64,000 bases of DNA from Aphrophora alni (taxonomy: Eukaryota > Arthropoda > Insecta > Hemiptera > Aphrophoridae): positions 22,319,177-22,383,176 of the forward strand of contig OY740768.1 of assembly GCA_963513935.1 (NCBI GenBank), written 5' to 3'. Numbering within the stretch: position 1 is the first letter of the stretch; the number at the start of each line of letters is the position of its first letter. The notes under the pieces were generated by a model. The model saw only the letters and a program-made list of their open reading frames with translations, did not search any database and had not been told where the DNA came from. Made by a program: the position numbers and the translations under genes. Of the stretch, positions 45,315 through 56,514 are shown piece after piece.

Positions 45315-46900
45315 TCTTAAACAAGAAATTTTTATACAATCTGATGAAAAATTTCTTTCAAATTAAAACACTATAATTGTGAATCGGCTCTGCTCCACCT
45401 CCTCCGTATTGGATTCATCTCCCATAAGAATAATGCTACACTTGAGCAAATATCATTTTAACGATCACGTAAACGCGGATGTTTCCCTTTTTAAAAATTG
45501 GGATATAATCATTAGTGGTTAAACAAATAGAGTGGACATTGGAAAATAGATTTTCTATTTCGCTATTTTTTTGTGAGTCAATTAATAATGTTTTTAAAAA
45601 AATTTAAAAAGGAAAACGCTCAGTTCTTCATTATAATATATATTACAATAAATAATGCCGAAGTGTCTAACTTAAAAAGTAGGGCAGATAGAAGAGATTA
45701 AATGAAAAAAAAAAAATTAAAAATACCCGTGCGTACAAGGCTGCCCTCGCGTGGTTTGAAAGAGAACTACTCAGACGTGGAGGGATATAGCTTTCAGCAC
45801 TGATGAGCATGTTTTTTTTTTTTTTAATGTTTCATAATATTACTAAAACTAACAACACGTTAGTTCTTACAATATTTTATAGTATTTTACATAATGCCAA
45901 ATATAACCATTAATGTAAACTATTTTTGTTAAACATTTATAATTTTATTATTTCTTTACATTATTTGTCACGTTAATCAAAATTGCTAGCCAATTCGACA
46001 TTGCAATTATTAAACCATTTCATTGTATAACGAATTAATATTCATTACATATACATTTGTTTAGCTACTGCGATTTTCTTTACGGTAATAAATACAGAAC
46101 ACGTTTGGACTTTTGTATTCATTGCATGTGAAACTCCTACATCAGAGACTATGAAATATCAACTGATCCTACCTACTATTATAAATGTAATGTGTTACCA
46201 TTTTCTGTGGGTAATCACGGTTTTGTGAATTGTTGGACAATATATTTACAACATTACAAAATTCCTTAATGATTTTATTTTTTTATTTTTTATTTATTTA
46301 TTTTTTTTTATGGCGATGATTATGTATTCCATAAGGAGGAAATTGAAAAAGAGCAATGTAAAAATACAACCACGAAACGCCAAGAAATGATGTATTTGAA
46401 TTAATGAAAAAATAACAGAAATACATGTAAATTTTTGTCATTTTTTTTATGTAACTATATTAATTTAGATTGTAATTGAATTGTATTATTATTTTAATAA
46501 AATGTTTTCGTGTACAAATTAAAAAATAAACATACACAATGCCAAAAAGTTTAATATTCTTGTGGGTCTGCTCATACAATGACGCAAACACAGTCGAGTG
46601 TTTACACGTACACGCACCAGCACACACACGCACAGTGGCATGGACGCTTACCTTTAGCAATTATTATGTTGTTGTTTTTTTTCTGAAAATTATTTATTTT
46701 ATTGGAAAAAGGATTGGATATAAAGGAAATAATTTTCTTTTATTACAAATTTCAGTACACAACATAACTTTCTGCTCAGTTTGAGTTGATATATCAAATT
46801 TAGTTGCCGGGTTTGGTTTTGTCGGTTTTCTTTTTAATACTACTCTTCATATTTATTTAGTTTTACTGCCATCAATAAAACAATTCCTAATAAAAACTCT
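45315..46900. other. Intergenic DNA with a GC-richer patch
   Basis: At 45725-45805 the sequence is GC-richer (GTGCGTACAAGGCTGCCCTC, GCGTGGTTTGAAAGAGAAC) and is followed by a T-run at about 45811-45825. It may be the end of a retroelement with its tail, seen in reverse. A CA-rich tract lies at 46600-46635. Open frames at 46460-46784 are not supported. Confidence 0.4.
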
Positions 46901-46907
46901 TCACTTA

Positions 46908-47015
46908 TGGTTTTTCAAACTCTTTTTTTTAACTGATATCGGAGTCTTGGATTTTTCAATTACTACTGGATGACCTCTTACAAGTTTAACAAAGAGTGAC
47001 CTGCTTAAATACATC
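46908..47015 (-). CDS. Possible MADF-like exon fragment
   Basis: The minus-strand frame here reads SLFVKLVRGHPVVIEKSKTP then ISVKKKSLKNHK and a TGA. MADF domains, DNA-binding modules of insect transcription factors, start with a L-ELV---PVL-DKS----K---K---W pattern, and this segment follows it closely. The TGA falls where the conserved Trp is expected. The fragment ends in about 36 residues, less than half a usual MADF domain (80-90). Just before the stop, AAGTGAAG could act as a splice donor, and TTAAGCAG near the start could act as an acceptor. No partner exon was found. It could be a single exon, a decayed copy, or coincidence. Confidence 0.25.
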
Positions 47016-47019
47016 TCAC

Positions 47020-47385
47020 TTCCATAGTTTTCATCGTTTGATGACAGATGTACGTAAATACTCACCAAATGAAAAATAAAATAGCCAAAGCAAGCTTTGT
47101 GCAATCCGAGACGCCATTAGCTATGGGCCCGTCAAATCTTCGTGTACAGACAACAAGAGAGAAAAGTGGGTACAATTTACGATATAAAAGCCACAAAACT
47201 AGCTATAGATAAGGTTAGCAAAAGGTAACTCAAGAAATTACTTAAGTTTTAACGAATACTTTTCAAATTAACTTAGTTCTTTCTAATAAGAACTATCATT
47301 TGTTTATTCAACCAAACCTGAGAAAAAAATTAAAACTACCTCTGCTTCCTATTAAAACAATATTTGCAGTTAATAGAACTGAGTC
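47020..47385. other. Intergenic DNA next to the MADF-like segment
   Basis: On the minus strand an ATG near 47116 opens a short frame (MASRIAQSLLWLFYFSF) that runs into TTTGGTGAGTAT, a good match to an insect splice donor. I cannot connect it to another exon, and it may be coincidental. Confidence 0.3.
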
Positions 47386-47389
47386 ATCT

Positions 47390-49100
47390 GATTAGCAACA
47401 GACTATACGTTCCTTGTACTAATAAACCCATAAAACTTTAAGTCTCTTCCCTAACGTTTTAAATTAGTGTTGGTAAATAGGCTAATTTGCGACGTTCGGT
47501 TGTTACGACACGATGGCTTCTAAATTACTTGTTTGCCCTTCTAGTACAGCATTAAAACAAATACTACTTTAACTTCTATTATGTTGGCAATAAAATTTTA
47601 TTACCTCATTAAAGAAAAGTTGTAGAAAACATTAATTGTTGGTAAACTAACCGTCTTCAAAATTGAATAAAGTTTAAAATATTGAACAAGTTTTTATTTT
47701 TGTAGAGGGGCAGAGGAGATGGTGTGTCCAAACGTTTATTGTTTGCTTTCGTGTCTATTAAATATAAAAATTAAATAGAAATTTTTGTAAATTGAATATA
47801 TCTTTAATTTACGATAACTTTCAATACAAAATTTAACGTCAAGTACAAAAAGTTTAAAAACAGTATTTTATATTAGACTTATTATTTTCAGAGACCTTTA
47901 AAAAATATATATTACGTAATTTGTCTGTTATGTTAAAAAAAAAACTAGTATTCAAATTATGAAAATTTGATTGGTATATACTTTTATTATTATTCTTCTT
48001 ATATAACTAAAGTTTTTTTTTTAACACTACGGTAGCTAAAAGGGCTATGAACACATATAGTAAGAGGAAACTTAACCAAATATGCTGAATATTAGTTCTC
48101 TGAATAACATCATTAGTAATTTTTTACATAAATTACTCTGTAGTGGTGTGTGATTTGGTTTATAATAAAAGATGTAAAAATGAACCAGAATAATGATACA
48201 TTTACATTTATTTAATATTATAAATTCAGAAATAAGACATTGAAGAGAACTGTTTAAGCTTAAACCCAATATTCTTTCCGAAAGTCTTAGGAGCAAAAGA
48301 AAAATAAATATGGCTACTAACACCTCTACTACAAATACTCTATTTGACAAATACATTATCTGAAATAAATTGTGCTATGACTCTCCGGATTTTTGTTCAA
48401 CATTTATTTAATCTTTGAACATATTATCTTGTTTTCCGTATACAACTCGTTTGTTGTTTTCAAGGTGTTCCAATCTCCTTGTATATTCCTAATATCTGGA
48501 TAAGGAAAATAATTTAAATATTGCGAAAATTTGATATCATTTTATAAAATTATCTTGTTATTAAATATTTATTTAAACATACAATTTCGTAGTCCAATAT
48601 TTTACAATATTGTTATCATTAATGTCTAATTTCTTTCTTCGTCGGTAATCTAAATTCTGCTGAAATCTGTCAACAATATTTTTTTTAAAATTATTCCGCT
48701 TTTATTCACTTTTATGTTCCTCTAAAATAGAGAAAGAAAAAATAAAATAATTTACGGTGACTATGGTATATCCTTTATTGAGATTATGTTTTCATTTAAA
48801 ATAACAATTGAAAATAAATCTCGTCATTTTGAGAAGAAAACAATTGGATTCTATAAAAACATTTATAGACTTAATGGATTTAAGTATCATATTGATACAA
48901 CATGGTTGGAAATCTTGTTGGAGTAAATATATTACAATAAAACTGATTTATAAAAATGTTAGCCTAAGAGGTAGCCTAAGAGTACAGAAAAATATTGTCT
49001 ACCACCGTGAGCTCATTGAGTTTAACCACCCTAAAGCATTTATTTAACTTGTATAATTTACAGTTACTTTAGGTTCATGATATTGTTGTACATTAAGTCG
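47390..49100 (+). repeat. Long dispersed repeat F4, copy D
   Basis: Landmarks: ACTAATAAACCCATAAAAC, ATTAGTGTTGGTAAATAGGC, GACACGATGGCTTCTAAATT, TACGGTAGCTAAAAGGGC near 48030, ACAATTGGATTCTATAAAAAC near 48840 and GGAAATCTTGTTGGAGTAAAT near 48908. Open frames at 48072-48356 (minus) and 48808-49047 (plus) are inside it and not conserved elsewhere. It is followed at 49545 by F5, as copy B is followed by F5 at 37075. Confidence 0.62.
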
Positions 49101-49104
49101 CGCT

Positions 49105-49540
49105 AAGATGTGGCAATTATGGGTTTACAAGAACGGTTTAATAAATAAAAAATATAAAAATTCAAATTGTGAGGTGAACTTTACAGAACCTGTTGTCAAA
49201 TCGTATCAGCACCAATCACGTGTAAAATAATAATATGAACAGCATCGTAAACATTAAATTTCGGATCCTTTGCTGCCTAAATAAATAATATTCGCAGTTA
49301 ATAGCGCAAAGTGCAAGCGATTTATGCTTGCTTGCATAATTACTACTTTCATTAAAACTGTGGTTGCTTGGGTTAGGTTAAGTTAGGTTGGTTTAGTATT
49401 TAGTATTGTTCCATCCTTTACTAAATTGACCAATACAAGCAAATTTGTGAAAGGAAAATAATTTATTGTTTACGAAATCTAATTAGAATAGTAATTTCTA
49501 AAACTTTTTTTTTTTTTTTTTTTTTTTTAAGAAAACAGCG
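49105..49540. other. Spacer between F4 and F5
   Basis: Contains GGGTTAGGTTAAGTTAGGTTG at about 49371-49391 and a T-run of about 24 at 49505-49529. No gene was recognised. Confidence 0.45.
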
Positions 49541-49544
49541 TAAG

Positions 49545-49840
49545 TTTGTAACGTACTGAATGAAATATTCGAACTGAAGAAACGTTACAGGATCACAACA
49601 GGACTGTTAGAGGTTCCCGAGGGGGAAAATAAGGCAGCTTTGATCCTTCCTGAACGTTAAAACAGGGATAAGTGAAGTCTCTGACAAAAAGAAAATAAGG
49701 ATTTGGGGAAGAATTGTAGAAAAGGGTTTCTCTTTGAGTGTTCTTTGTGGCTTATAAATGTACGACGTCCGAAGTTTTCTTTTAAAATAACTCGCCTGTA
49801 CATTATTTATTGCTTGCGTTTTCTTTATCTGCAATTCAAG
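49545..49840 (+). repeat. Dispersed repeat F5 copy
   Basis: GAAGAAACGTTACAGGATC, AGGACTGTTAGAGGTTCCCG, GATCCTTCCTGAACG, AACAGGGATAAGTGAAGTC, TGGGGAAGAATTGTAGAAAAG and CTTATAAATGTACGACGTCCG. It is the closest match to 37075-37360 (around 85-90%). The minus-strand frame at 49607-49834 is contained in it. Confidence 0.8.
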
Positions 49841-49844
49841 AACA

Positions 49845-50350
49845 TTGGTAGTTAATTTTATTTTTTGTATTAGTTTTACTATTATTTTTTGTGTAAAATA
49901 AATTACGAGAACTAAAATACATTGTTTGAGAATTTCTCTTGGTGTTTTCGGTATCTAGTCGTTTGCAGACCTTTGCCCTTATTATTAAAAAATAGTAAAA
50001 TCTCATGATACAAGAAAATTTAGACTGATATTCATATTATTAGAGTTTTAAACTGATTTTAGTCCCGTTTTTTATCAGTTTGTTTTTTAGTACTATATTT
50101 CTTATTTACATAACAGAAAACTTGACTGGGTATCATTAGATGCATATTTTAAAACTTCGTAAAATTATATGTTGTAGGTTGTTAAGACATATATAATTCC
50201 CAAGTCAATTAAAACAGAAAATCAGTATGTTTTATAGGTTGTAATATTACTCCGATTTTGCTGAAATTTAGCGTGTAATTCGGATTTCTAAATCACTGGA
50301 CAAGTTCATGAATAATTGGTTGGTAAACTTTAAGATTATTGACTGAGATT
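49845..50350. other. Intergenic DNA, nothing recognised
   Basis: AT-rich with no coding signal. Confidence 0.45.
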
Positions 50351-50354
50351 TTTT

Positions 50355-51145
50355 GGATCCCGTGATGTATACAAAACCCTGAGGTGTCTATTATCTGCAG
50401 AAAAATCTATCTATAAATTTCACAAAGTTTTGTCTGAAGATACAAATATACTTTTTTATCCTACGTAAAATCAGATTTTACCCTATGATTTTGTATCCTA
50501 AAAATCAAACCGTAAATTTCGAATATTTTGTATGAGGAAATATTTTGTCTGACCCTACAATTTATAGCATCACACAAGAGCTTAATATCTGTAGAAAAAT
50601 CAGACTGTAAATTTCAAACATTTTGCTTGAGGATATATATTTTTGTTGACCCTAAGAAGTTAAACATATATAACAGTAGAAAATTCGATCAGTAGCCTAA
50701 ATAATTCTCCAAAACAATTACCTGAGGGAGTATATTCTTTTGATCCTACAATGTATAAGATCACAACAGCTTATTATCTCTATAAAATTCAATCAATTTT
50801 TTTAAATTTTGTTGTGATCATTTTTTAAATTTTTTATATTTTTTAATTTTTACTTTATGATGTATAACACTAATCAACAATTTTTTTTAACCCTATATGT
50901 ATATAACATCAAACCTTATTATCTCTAGAAAAATCAGTCAGTAAATTTCAAAAAAGTTCCTTACTATATATATTTGTATTTGATCCTTCTATGTATAACA
51001 TTACACAATCATTTATATGTAAAAAAAATCTGTCAGTAACCATCAAAAATTTTATCTGAGAATATATATATTATTTATCATCCAATGAATAAAATAACAC
51101 ATCAGCTCATTATCTGTAGAAAAACCGGTCGGTCAATTTGAAAAC
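50355..51145 (+). repeat. Degenerate tandem array, ~95-bp period, about eight units
   Basis: A GATCCTACAATGTATAA-like block starts units at about 50355, 50458, 50552, 50649, 50739, 50889 (with a longer T-rich unit before it), 50983 and 51079. Within units the order is TTATTATCTGTAGAAAAATC, AGTCAGTAAATTTCAAA and TTTTGTCTGAGGATATATA. Units differ by about 20-30%. No frame or known satellite identity. Confidence 0.8.
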
Positions 51146-51149
51146 CAAC

Positions 51150-53095
51150 CGCCACCTTGTATATCATCACCGGATATTTCTTCTGAGCCGAATATTGTGT
51201 CAATTACTCCAACGGATAGAATCGCTAAGCAGAATAGTCTCGCGTTACAGCGTTTATTGTGGAATATCACCATGGCTAGAAGTTCTACAATAGAAATTCA
51301 CTAACAACGTGCACAATTGAACTTTCCTAAAATATTCGTGAAATCCTGGATATTGTTATTTATAAACTAAAAGATATTACCAATTGAGCACTCAAAGACG
51401 ATGACATAAGCTGTTAATAAGTCAATCACCAACTTAAATATTTACATCCATCATGTACAGTATAACTTCAAATTCTAAAACATGTAAAATAAATATGCTT
51501 TAAAACATTAAATTGGGGGTTATGGATTTTTAAGAGAAGGTGTGTTCTTCTGTTCATCACAATATACTAAGAGATATAAATTAAAATAAAAGTAAAAATG
51601 AAATTATTGTTGTTATAAAACCTACTTTGGAGTGATATTCATTTTGGGGAAACTTGTTAAACTCGTCCAACAAAAGATAGTATATACTCGACTTATGTAC
51701 TTAATAGTAGGCCTACAATAGATTTGTTAGTCTGTTGTCCTCAAAAGGTAAAAAACGACTTTAAATTGTCAACCTAGATTAACGCATTAAATTAATGAAC
51801 TAATCAACAACTACGTTATTGTTTTACGTTGATACTAGGCAATTCTCAACTGTCAAACTACATACTTTCCATTATTAAAATATGTTTAATTCTCAAAAAT
51901 TAATTATAAAGGAAAACTAATTTCTATCGCTTAAACAACATTATTGGAGCTTTTTCCTTAATTGTTAACGACATAGCCCATAACATTGAGAGAAGACATT
52001 TCATTAAAAAGACCATACAAAACGCTAACAGAAAAATGTTTCTATTCGCTCAACAACTCGCATCACATAATCGTTCAGTTTTATGACAATGATTCTATTA
52101 ATTATAATATAATTAACTATAAAATTTATTTAACTCGCCACGTGCTTGAAAATATACAAATTTAATAGGACACCACCTTTTGGACAAGTGGCCGTGAAAT
52201 GCAACTTGTAAATATATTTTGTTAATTGGTCTGTCTAAAATAATCATTACTGGAATGTTATTTAGCTATGTCCGTTTCGTCTGCAAAAAGCCATCATCAG
52301 GTTTAGTACTTGTCAAAATTATAAAACTACAAACATTAAATACACGAACTCAATATAAAATTTAAAATTCATCAAGTTCGCTACTTAAGTCGTAACCAAT
52401 GTGGGTTTTGGATCAGTGTACATCCTACTCTCTTGTTCTCTATAGGTTTGAAAAAAATTATAGAAACTTGTAATTCATTAAACTCTACGAAGCTCATACA
52501 TTTGTATAGCGTACCTTTGAAACTAAAATTCTAACACTTGTTCAAGGAGCATAAAATTAGATTTATTATCTCGAAAGTACGTAAATTTAGACTCCTGATA
52601 TAAATCGTTTCAAGCCGTTTTATTGTAACCAATTCAATGTTTTAAGACATCTGTGTTCGTTCAAATATTTATTGCTATTATGTGTAAGTGTTCTGTATGA
52701 ATTTCTCCTTTACGTCACATGTTGGTGAGCGATTAAAAACGCAAATAATTACGATATGGATGTTTATGAGATTAGTAATAATTTCTACTTATTTTAAAAC
52801 TTCAATAAAATAAAACGTGAATATACGCTTTAAAAACGTAGCGAGAAATATAATGGTTTTTATTTCGTTTGTGTAGTACTTGTACAACGTAATTGGTTTG
52901 TTTGTAGGCCTAATGTTTTTAATTGTGTAATAATGTTTATTTACAATATTGCTTAGTTAAGTTTTACTAATATACATTTGTGTATGATTTCAGGTGAGTT
53001 GACCTTCCATTGGTATCTTTTTATGTAAGTCAGCCATATATAATTCTTCATAATTAAAATAAAATTGCATGCACTTGTTACTGGTTTCTTACGTA
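51150..53095. other. Intergenic DNA with a possible Penelope-type terminus
   Basis: At 52270-52310, minus strand, AAACCTGATGATGGC...CAGACGAAACGGAC has the CTGATGA...GAAAC pattern of some retroelement ends. No protein motif is adjacent. The rest is AT-rich and unassigned. Confidence 0.4.
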
Positions 53096-53099
53096 TTAT

Positions 53100-53335
53100 A
53101 TCACTTATGTAATTTTTTTCTAATTTTCCTTATATATAGTGATAAATTATAGGTTATATTAAATTACTTAATTTACTTAATTTTAAAAATTTTAAATTCA
53201 AATTTTGAAAAAATAGCTTCAAGGTACACAAGGATACCCCTCGGAGAACCTATCTACGCAATTTCGTAATTATTCTAGTCCTCGCCGTTTGTCCGCTAGA
53301 TCGCACACAGACAGATAGACAGACAGACAGACACA
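53100..53335 (+). repeat. Direct repeat, left copy
   Basis: About 235 bases: GTGATAAATTATAGGTTAT, AAATTCAAATTTTGAAAAAA, GCTTCAAGGTACACAAGG, CCCCTCGGAGAACCTATC, TTTGTCCGCTAGATCGCAC and an AGAC tetranucleotide run. It matches the copy at 53495-53728 at about 92%. Confidence 0.88.
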
Positions 53336-53494
53336 ATCAACTATTATTTAAAACACCGTTTATTATAACCTTAAAATCTTGATTCAAAACAAAAACAAAC
53401 TTTTAAATGTAATAAGTCAGGGGCAAAATTAACACTGTAGGCCTAAATAATTCTCAATATTAGGTTGAAATAAGCCAGCTGTTTAATTATCAGC

Positions 53495-53728
53495 TGATAT
53501 TGTAATTTTTTCTTTATTTTCCTTATAATATATAGTGATAAATTATAGGTTATTAAGTTATTTGATTTACTTAATTTTAAAAATTTTAAATTCAAATTTT
53601 GAAAAAAAAAGCTTCAAGGTACACAAGGACACCCCTCGGAGAACCTATCTACGCAATTTCGTAATTCTAGTCCTCGTCGTTTGTCCGCTAGATCGCACGC
53701 AGACAGACAGACAGACAGACACTCGCTT
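53495..53728 (+). repeat. Direct repeat, right copy
   Basis: Same blocks as the left copy, ending in a longer AGAC run. About 160 bases of unrelated sequence separate the two. A direct repeat flanking a short unique stretch could be a duplicated insertion or a pair of copies of a short element whose 3' end is the AGAC microsatellite. Frames at 53535-53750 and 53645-53884 cross it and are not genes. Confidence 0.88.
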
Positions 53729-53841
53729 TTTTAATATAGATAATGGTTGACCTGATTCAACTTTCCAACAATAATAACCTTGTGAATCAACAGCACATGG
53801 TGTTCCCTTCGATGTAGTTCTACCCTTTGCAAACAGAATCG

Positions 53842-53842
53842 A

Positions 53843-53882
<40 letters not shown>
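53842..53882. repeat. AAT trinucleotide microsatellite
   Basis: About 12-13 ATA units. It produces the poly-leucine stretch on the minus strand, which is not a real protein. A poly-A/AAAG tract follows at 53910-53945. Confidence 0.95.
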
Positions 53883-53884
<2 letters not shown>

Positions 53885-53949
53885 CTTTTTACATGTAATT
53901 GTATCCTGGAAAAAAAAAGAAAAAAAAAAAAAAGAAAGAAAAAAATACA

Positions 53950-54775
53950 GAAATAATCCTGTTACAAAACAATTAAGCCTACAAGACGATTGGAAAAATG
54001 CTCACATCGGCGTCTTTTTTCGGTATATTTTGTAATACAATATTCCATATAAAGTCACATTTTAAGTTAATTTTATTCTTGGTACTTTAAAAGAAATATG
54101 TAACCATTTTGAAGATAGAGGTTCTCGAAAATTTAAAATTATACAATCTTTAGTCCCAACTACTAGTTCAAATATGCAAAAGAATTAAACAAATCCTAAA
54201 CCGATATATAAATTGAATTAACAAATCTGAATTTTTTGAAAATAAAGTTACATCTTTGTAAGTTTTCGGGATCTGATTTCAGACACAAAATCATTTTAGA
54301 AATTTCTCGCAAGTTTGGCTGAATTGAGCTAATAATTTTAGTGCTATTTCGACTACTAGTGTAATTTTTGTTTTAACTTTTAAGAACTACTATTTCCATA
54401 AAGGTTGTTAAAAACAATCAATAATTAATTCATCTAAAAGTGTGATTTTATATTTATTCTTGTAAAAAATATTGATTTTTATTTTGTAGACTTACAACGT
54501 CTCAGAGCTAGTTTTAGGGCTTGCGAATTTGGGGGGGGAGTACAAAAAGGTAATTCAGTATGATAAACAGATGAAGAGCAATTCTTCGCAAGAGAGATAA
54601 AACTTAGAAAACCTAATAATAATTAACGATTTGCAGATTTTTGCATTATTTCCACTTTGACAACTGTTCTAAAATTTCGTTATTTTCTCTGAACTGTCCC
54701 TATCTTGATACAATAGTAGATTACGTTGTTTCTTGATATTTAACACCATTAACAGTGCTTCTCTTGACAACCAAT
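53950..54775. other. Intergenic DNA, nothing recognised
   Basis: AT-rich, with a run of eight G at about 54531-54538 and no coding signal. Confidence 0.45.
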
Positions 54776-54779
54776 CGTG

Positions 54780-54907
54780 TGTAATGTAGTGGAAACAGTA
54801 TTTTCGATAAATGTTTTTGCAAAGAAATATAGAGTGCACTCTCGATATGACGACAGCGCCAAGTTTCTATTCCCTCTGGCGTCACAGCTCTTAAGATAAA
54901 CTGCCCT
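54780..54907 (-). repeat. Dispersed repeat F7, copy 2
   Basis: Reverse-complement partner of 4351-4483, sharing GTGACGCCA, GGGAATAGA, ACTTGG, CATATTTCTT-like and ACATTTATCGAAAAT blocks in order. The minus-strand open frame of 64 codons at 54721-54915 is closed by stops in the other copy, which argues against it being coding. Confidence 0.6.
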
Positions 54908-54914
54908 CTCAACA

Positions 54915-56145
54915 ATATCTAAACATTTTAGAAATATATTCTATATATCAAATTTATGTATGATGTTAACTCAAAAGTATTCTAGATTGAATGGTTACAT
55001 CTAAGATAAACAATGTGTTTGAAGTTTGACAAAGATACCAGTCGAGTTGGTTAGTGATAAAGTAGAACGTCAGTAATCTATTCGTTTGTTCATAGTGATA
55101 CTGTTATGTTTCTTACACTTTATGTTTCCACTTTATAGTGATTCTAGACTGTAATCACAACTTAGAGATAATACACATGGCACTAACTTCCTTCTACAAC
55201 TATATAAGAAGCGAAAAATTATATTTGTCCCATTTTTCCCGAACATATCCATTTTTATAAGAGGAGGGGAAAATATTTAAAATGTACTTCCCATGTGAGA
55301 TAATTTATGCCCCCCGATTAACTTTTTGAAAACGATACAAACAAATATATTTCAAAAGAAAGCTTTAATTCCGCCATCAATTATTCACACATAAATTATT
55401 TATATAGTGATTTTTGTGTAAAACAGTGTTTATTCATTTGGTTTTTGTAGTTTTCAAAAGTGTAGCTCATTACAGAGAATTAAAGCAAAGATAACTTCTA
55501 TTTAAAAACGTACAGTGCGTTTTGTGGACTATGATGTTGGAATCTGTAAAATTTGTGTAACAGGAATACTGTCGAATATTTAATGACTGATCTACTACAA
55601 AGACCAACATGGGGATAAGGAGGTAAAAACTTACGGATCTGGTAGTCCAACTGTTAGGGACGAATCAGTGAAAATATTAGAAGCAGTATCGTTTGAAGTC
55701 TTAAGAAAGCAATACGTCAATGTGTTTTAGAGTAAGGTTTGAATATACGCCTGATTTTTACCTGATATAAACATAAATTATTACATTAAATTATTACCCA
55801 GGTGATAACATAAAAATGAAAAAAAAGGTGTTAATATCATGAATGAAATTGACAACGAATAGTTTTTAGATCCTCTATTTTCAGTAAGTTCACATGTATC
55901 AATTTTCAGAACTTGTGCACAGACACAAGTTAGCTGTTAGATGTTGGATGTCCTTATTGTATGGACTGAACATGTCCTAAAGTCAATGTCCCTGTATGAT
56001 TGTCCCATTTTTTTTACGAAAAACATGGTAAAATCTGACGACTATCTAGTCATACTATATTGTCTTCCACCAAATCAATTATGGCAAAATGATATTCCAA
56101 CAAATTGTCATGATCTTGCACATTAAACCTAATCAGCGAATAACT
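54915..56145. other. Intergenic DNA, nothing recognised
   Basis: The plus-strand frame at 55941-56126 (61 codons) has no recognised domain. The rest is AT-rich. Confidence 0.45.
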
Positions 56146-56146
56146 A

Positions 56147-56510
56147 AATGTGACGGGCTCCTCGCTGCTGGGTCCGACTTATTGGAGTACCAGGACGATG
56201 GCGTGACTCTGGTTGTCTGTTGAGGTCCTTATGCGCTCATTGCTGCTCGTTCGAACGTTTGTCAGGAGGTCGAAACGGCAGGCGGCCTGATTCCCTCGAA
56301 ATGAGATCGGGTGAGAAAATAAAGGTAAACCGTTTATAATTAAATAAAATATCTTTTATTACCTCATTTTACATTACACGTGCTAATTGGGGCTACATAC
56401 TTAGGGGGATAAAAGCAAGAACACGAAGGTCTGGCTCTACTCGCGGTTCTAGCCAGACTCTCCGTGTTCTGTAGAGTCAATTACTATTGACATCCTTTGT
56501 CACGTCTGAC
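56147..56510. mobile_element. GC-rich insert with a strong stem-loop, possible solo LTR
   Basis: The block begins TGTGACGGGCTCCTCGCTGC and is clearly more GC-rich than its surroundings up to about 56315. It then has AATAAA-like signals near 56320 and 56342, and at 56418-56470 a hairpin with arms of about 19 bases (GAACACGAAGGTCTGGCT facing AGCCAGACTCTCCGTGTTC) and a 14-base loop. A TG start, polyadenylation-like signals and a hairpin would fit a long terminal repeat, but I see no clear CA end, target-site duplication or second copy. Confidence 0.35.
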
Positions 56511-56514
56511 AACA

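Noticed and set aside
53645..53884. Minus-strand frame with a poly-leucine N-terminus resembling a signal peptide
   Set aside because: The leucines are coded by the ATA microsatellite and the rest by a dispersed direct repeat.
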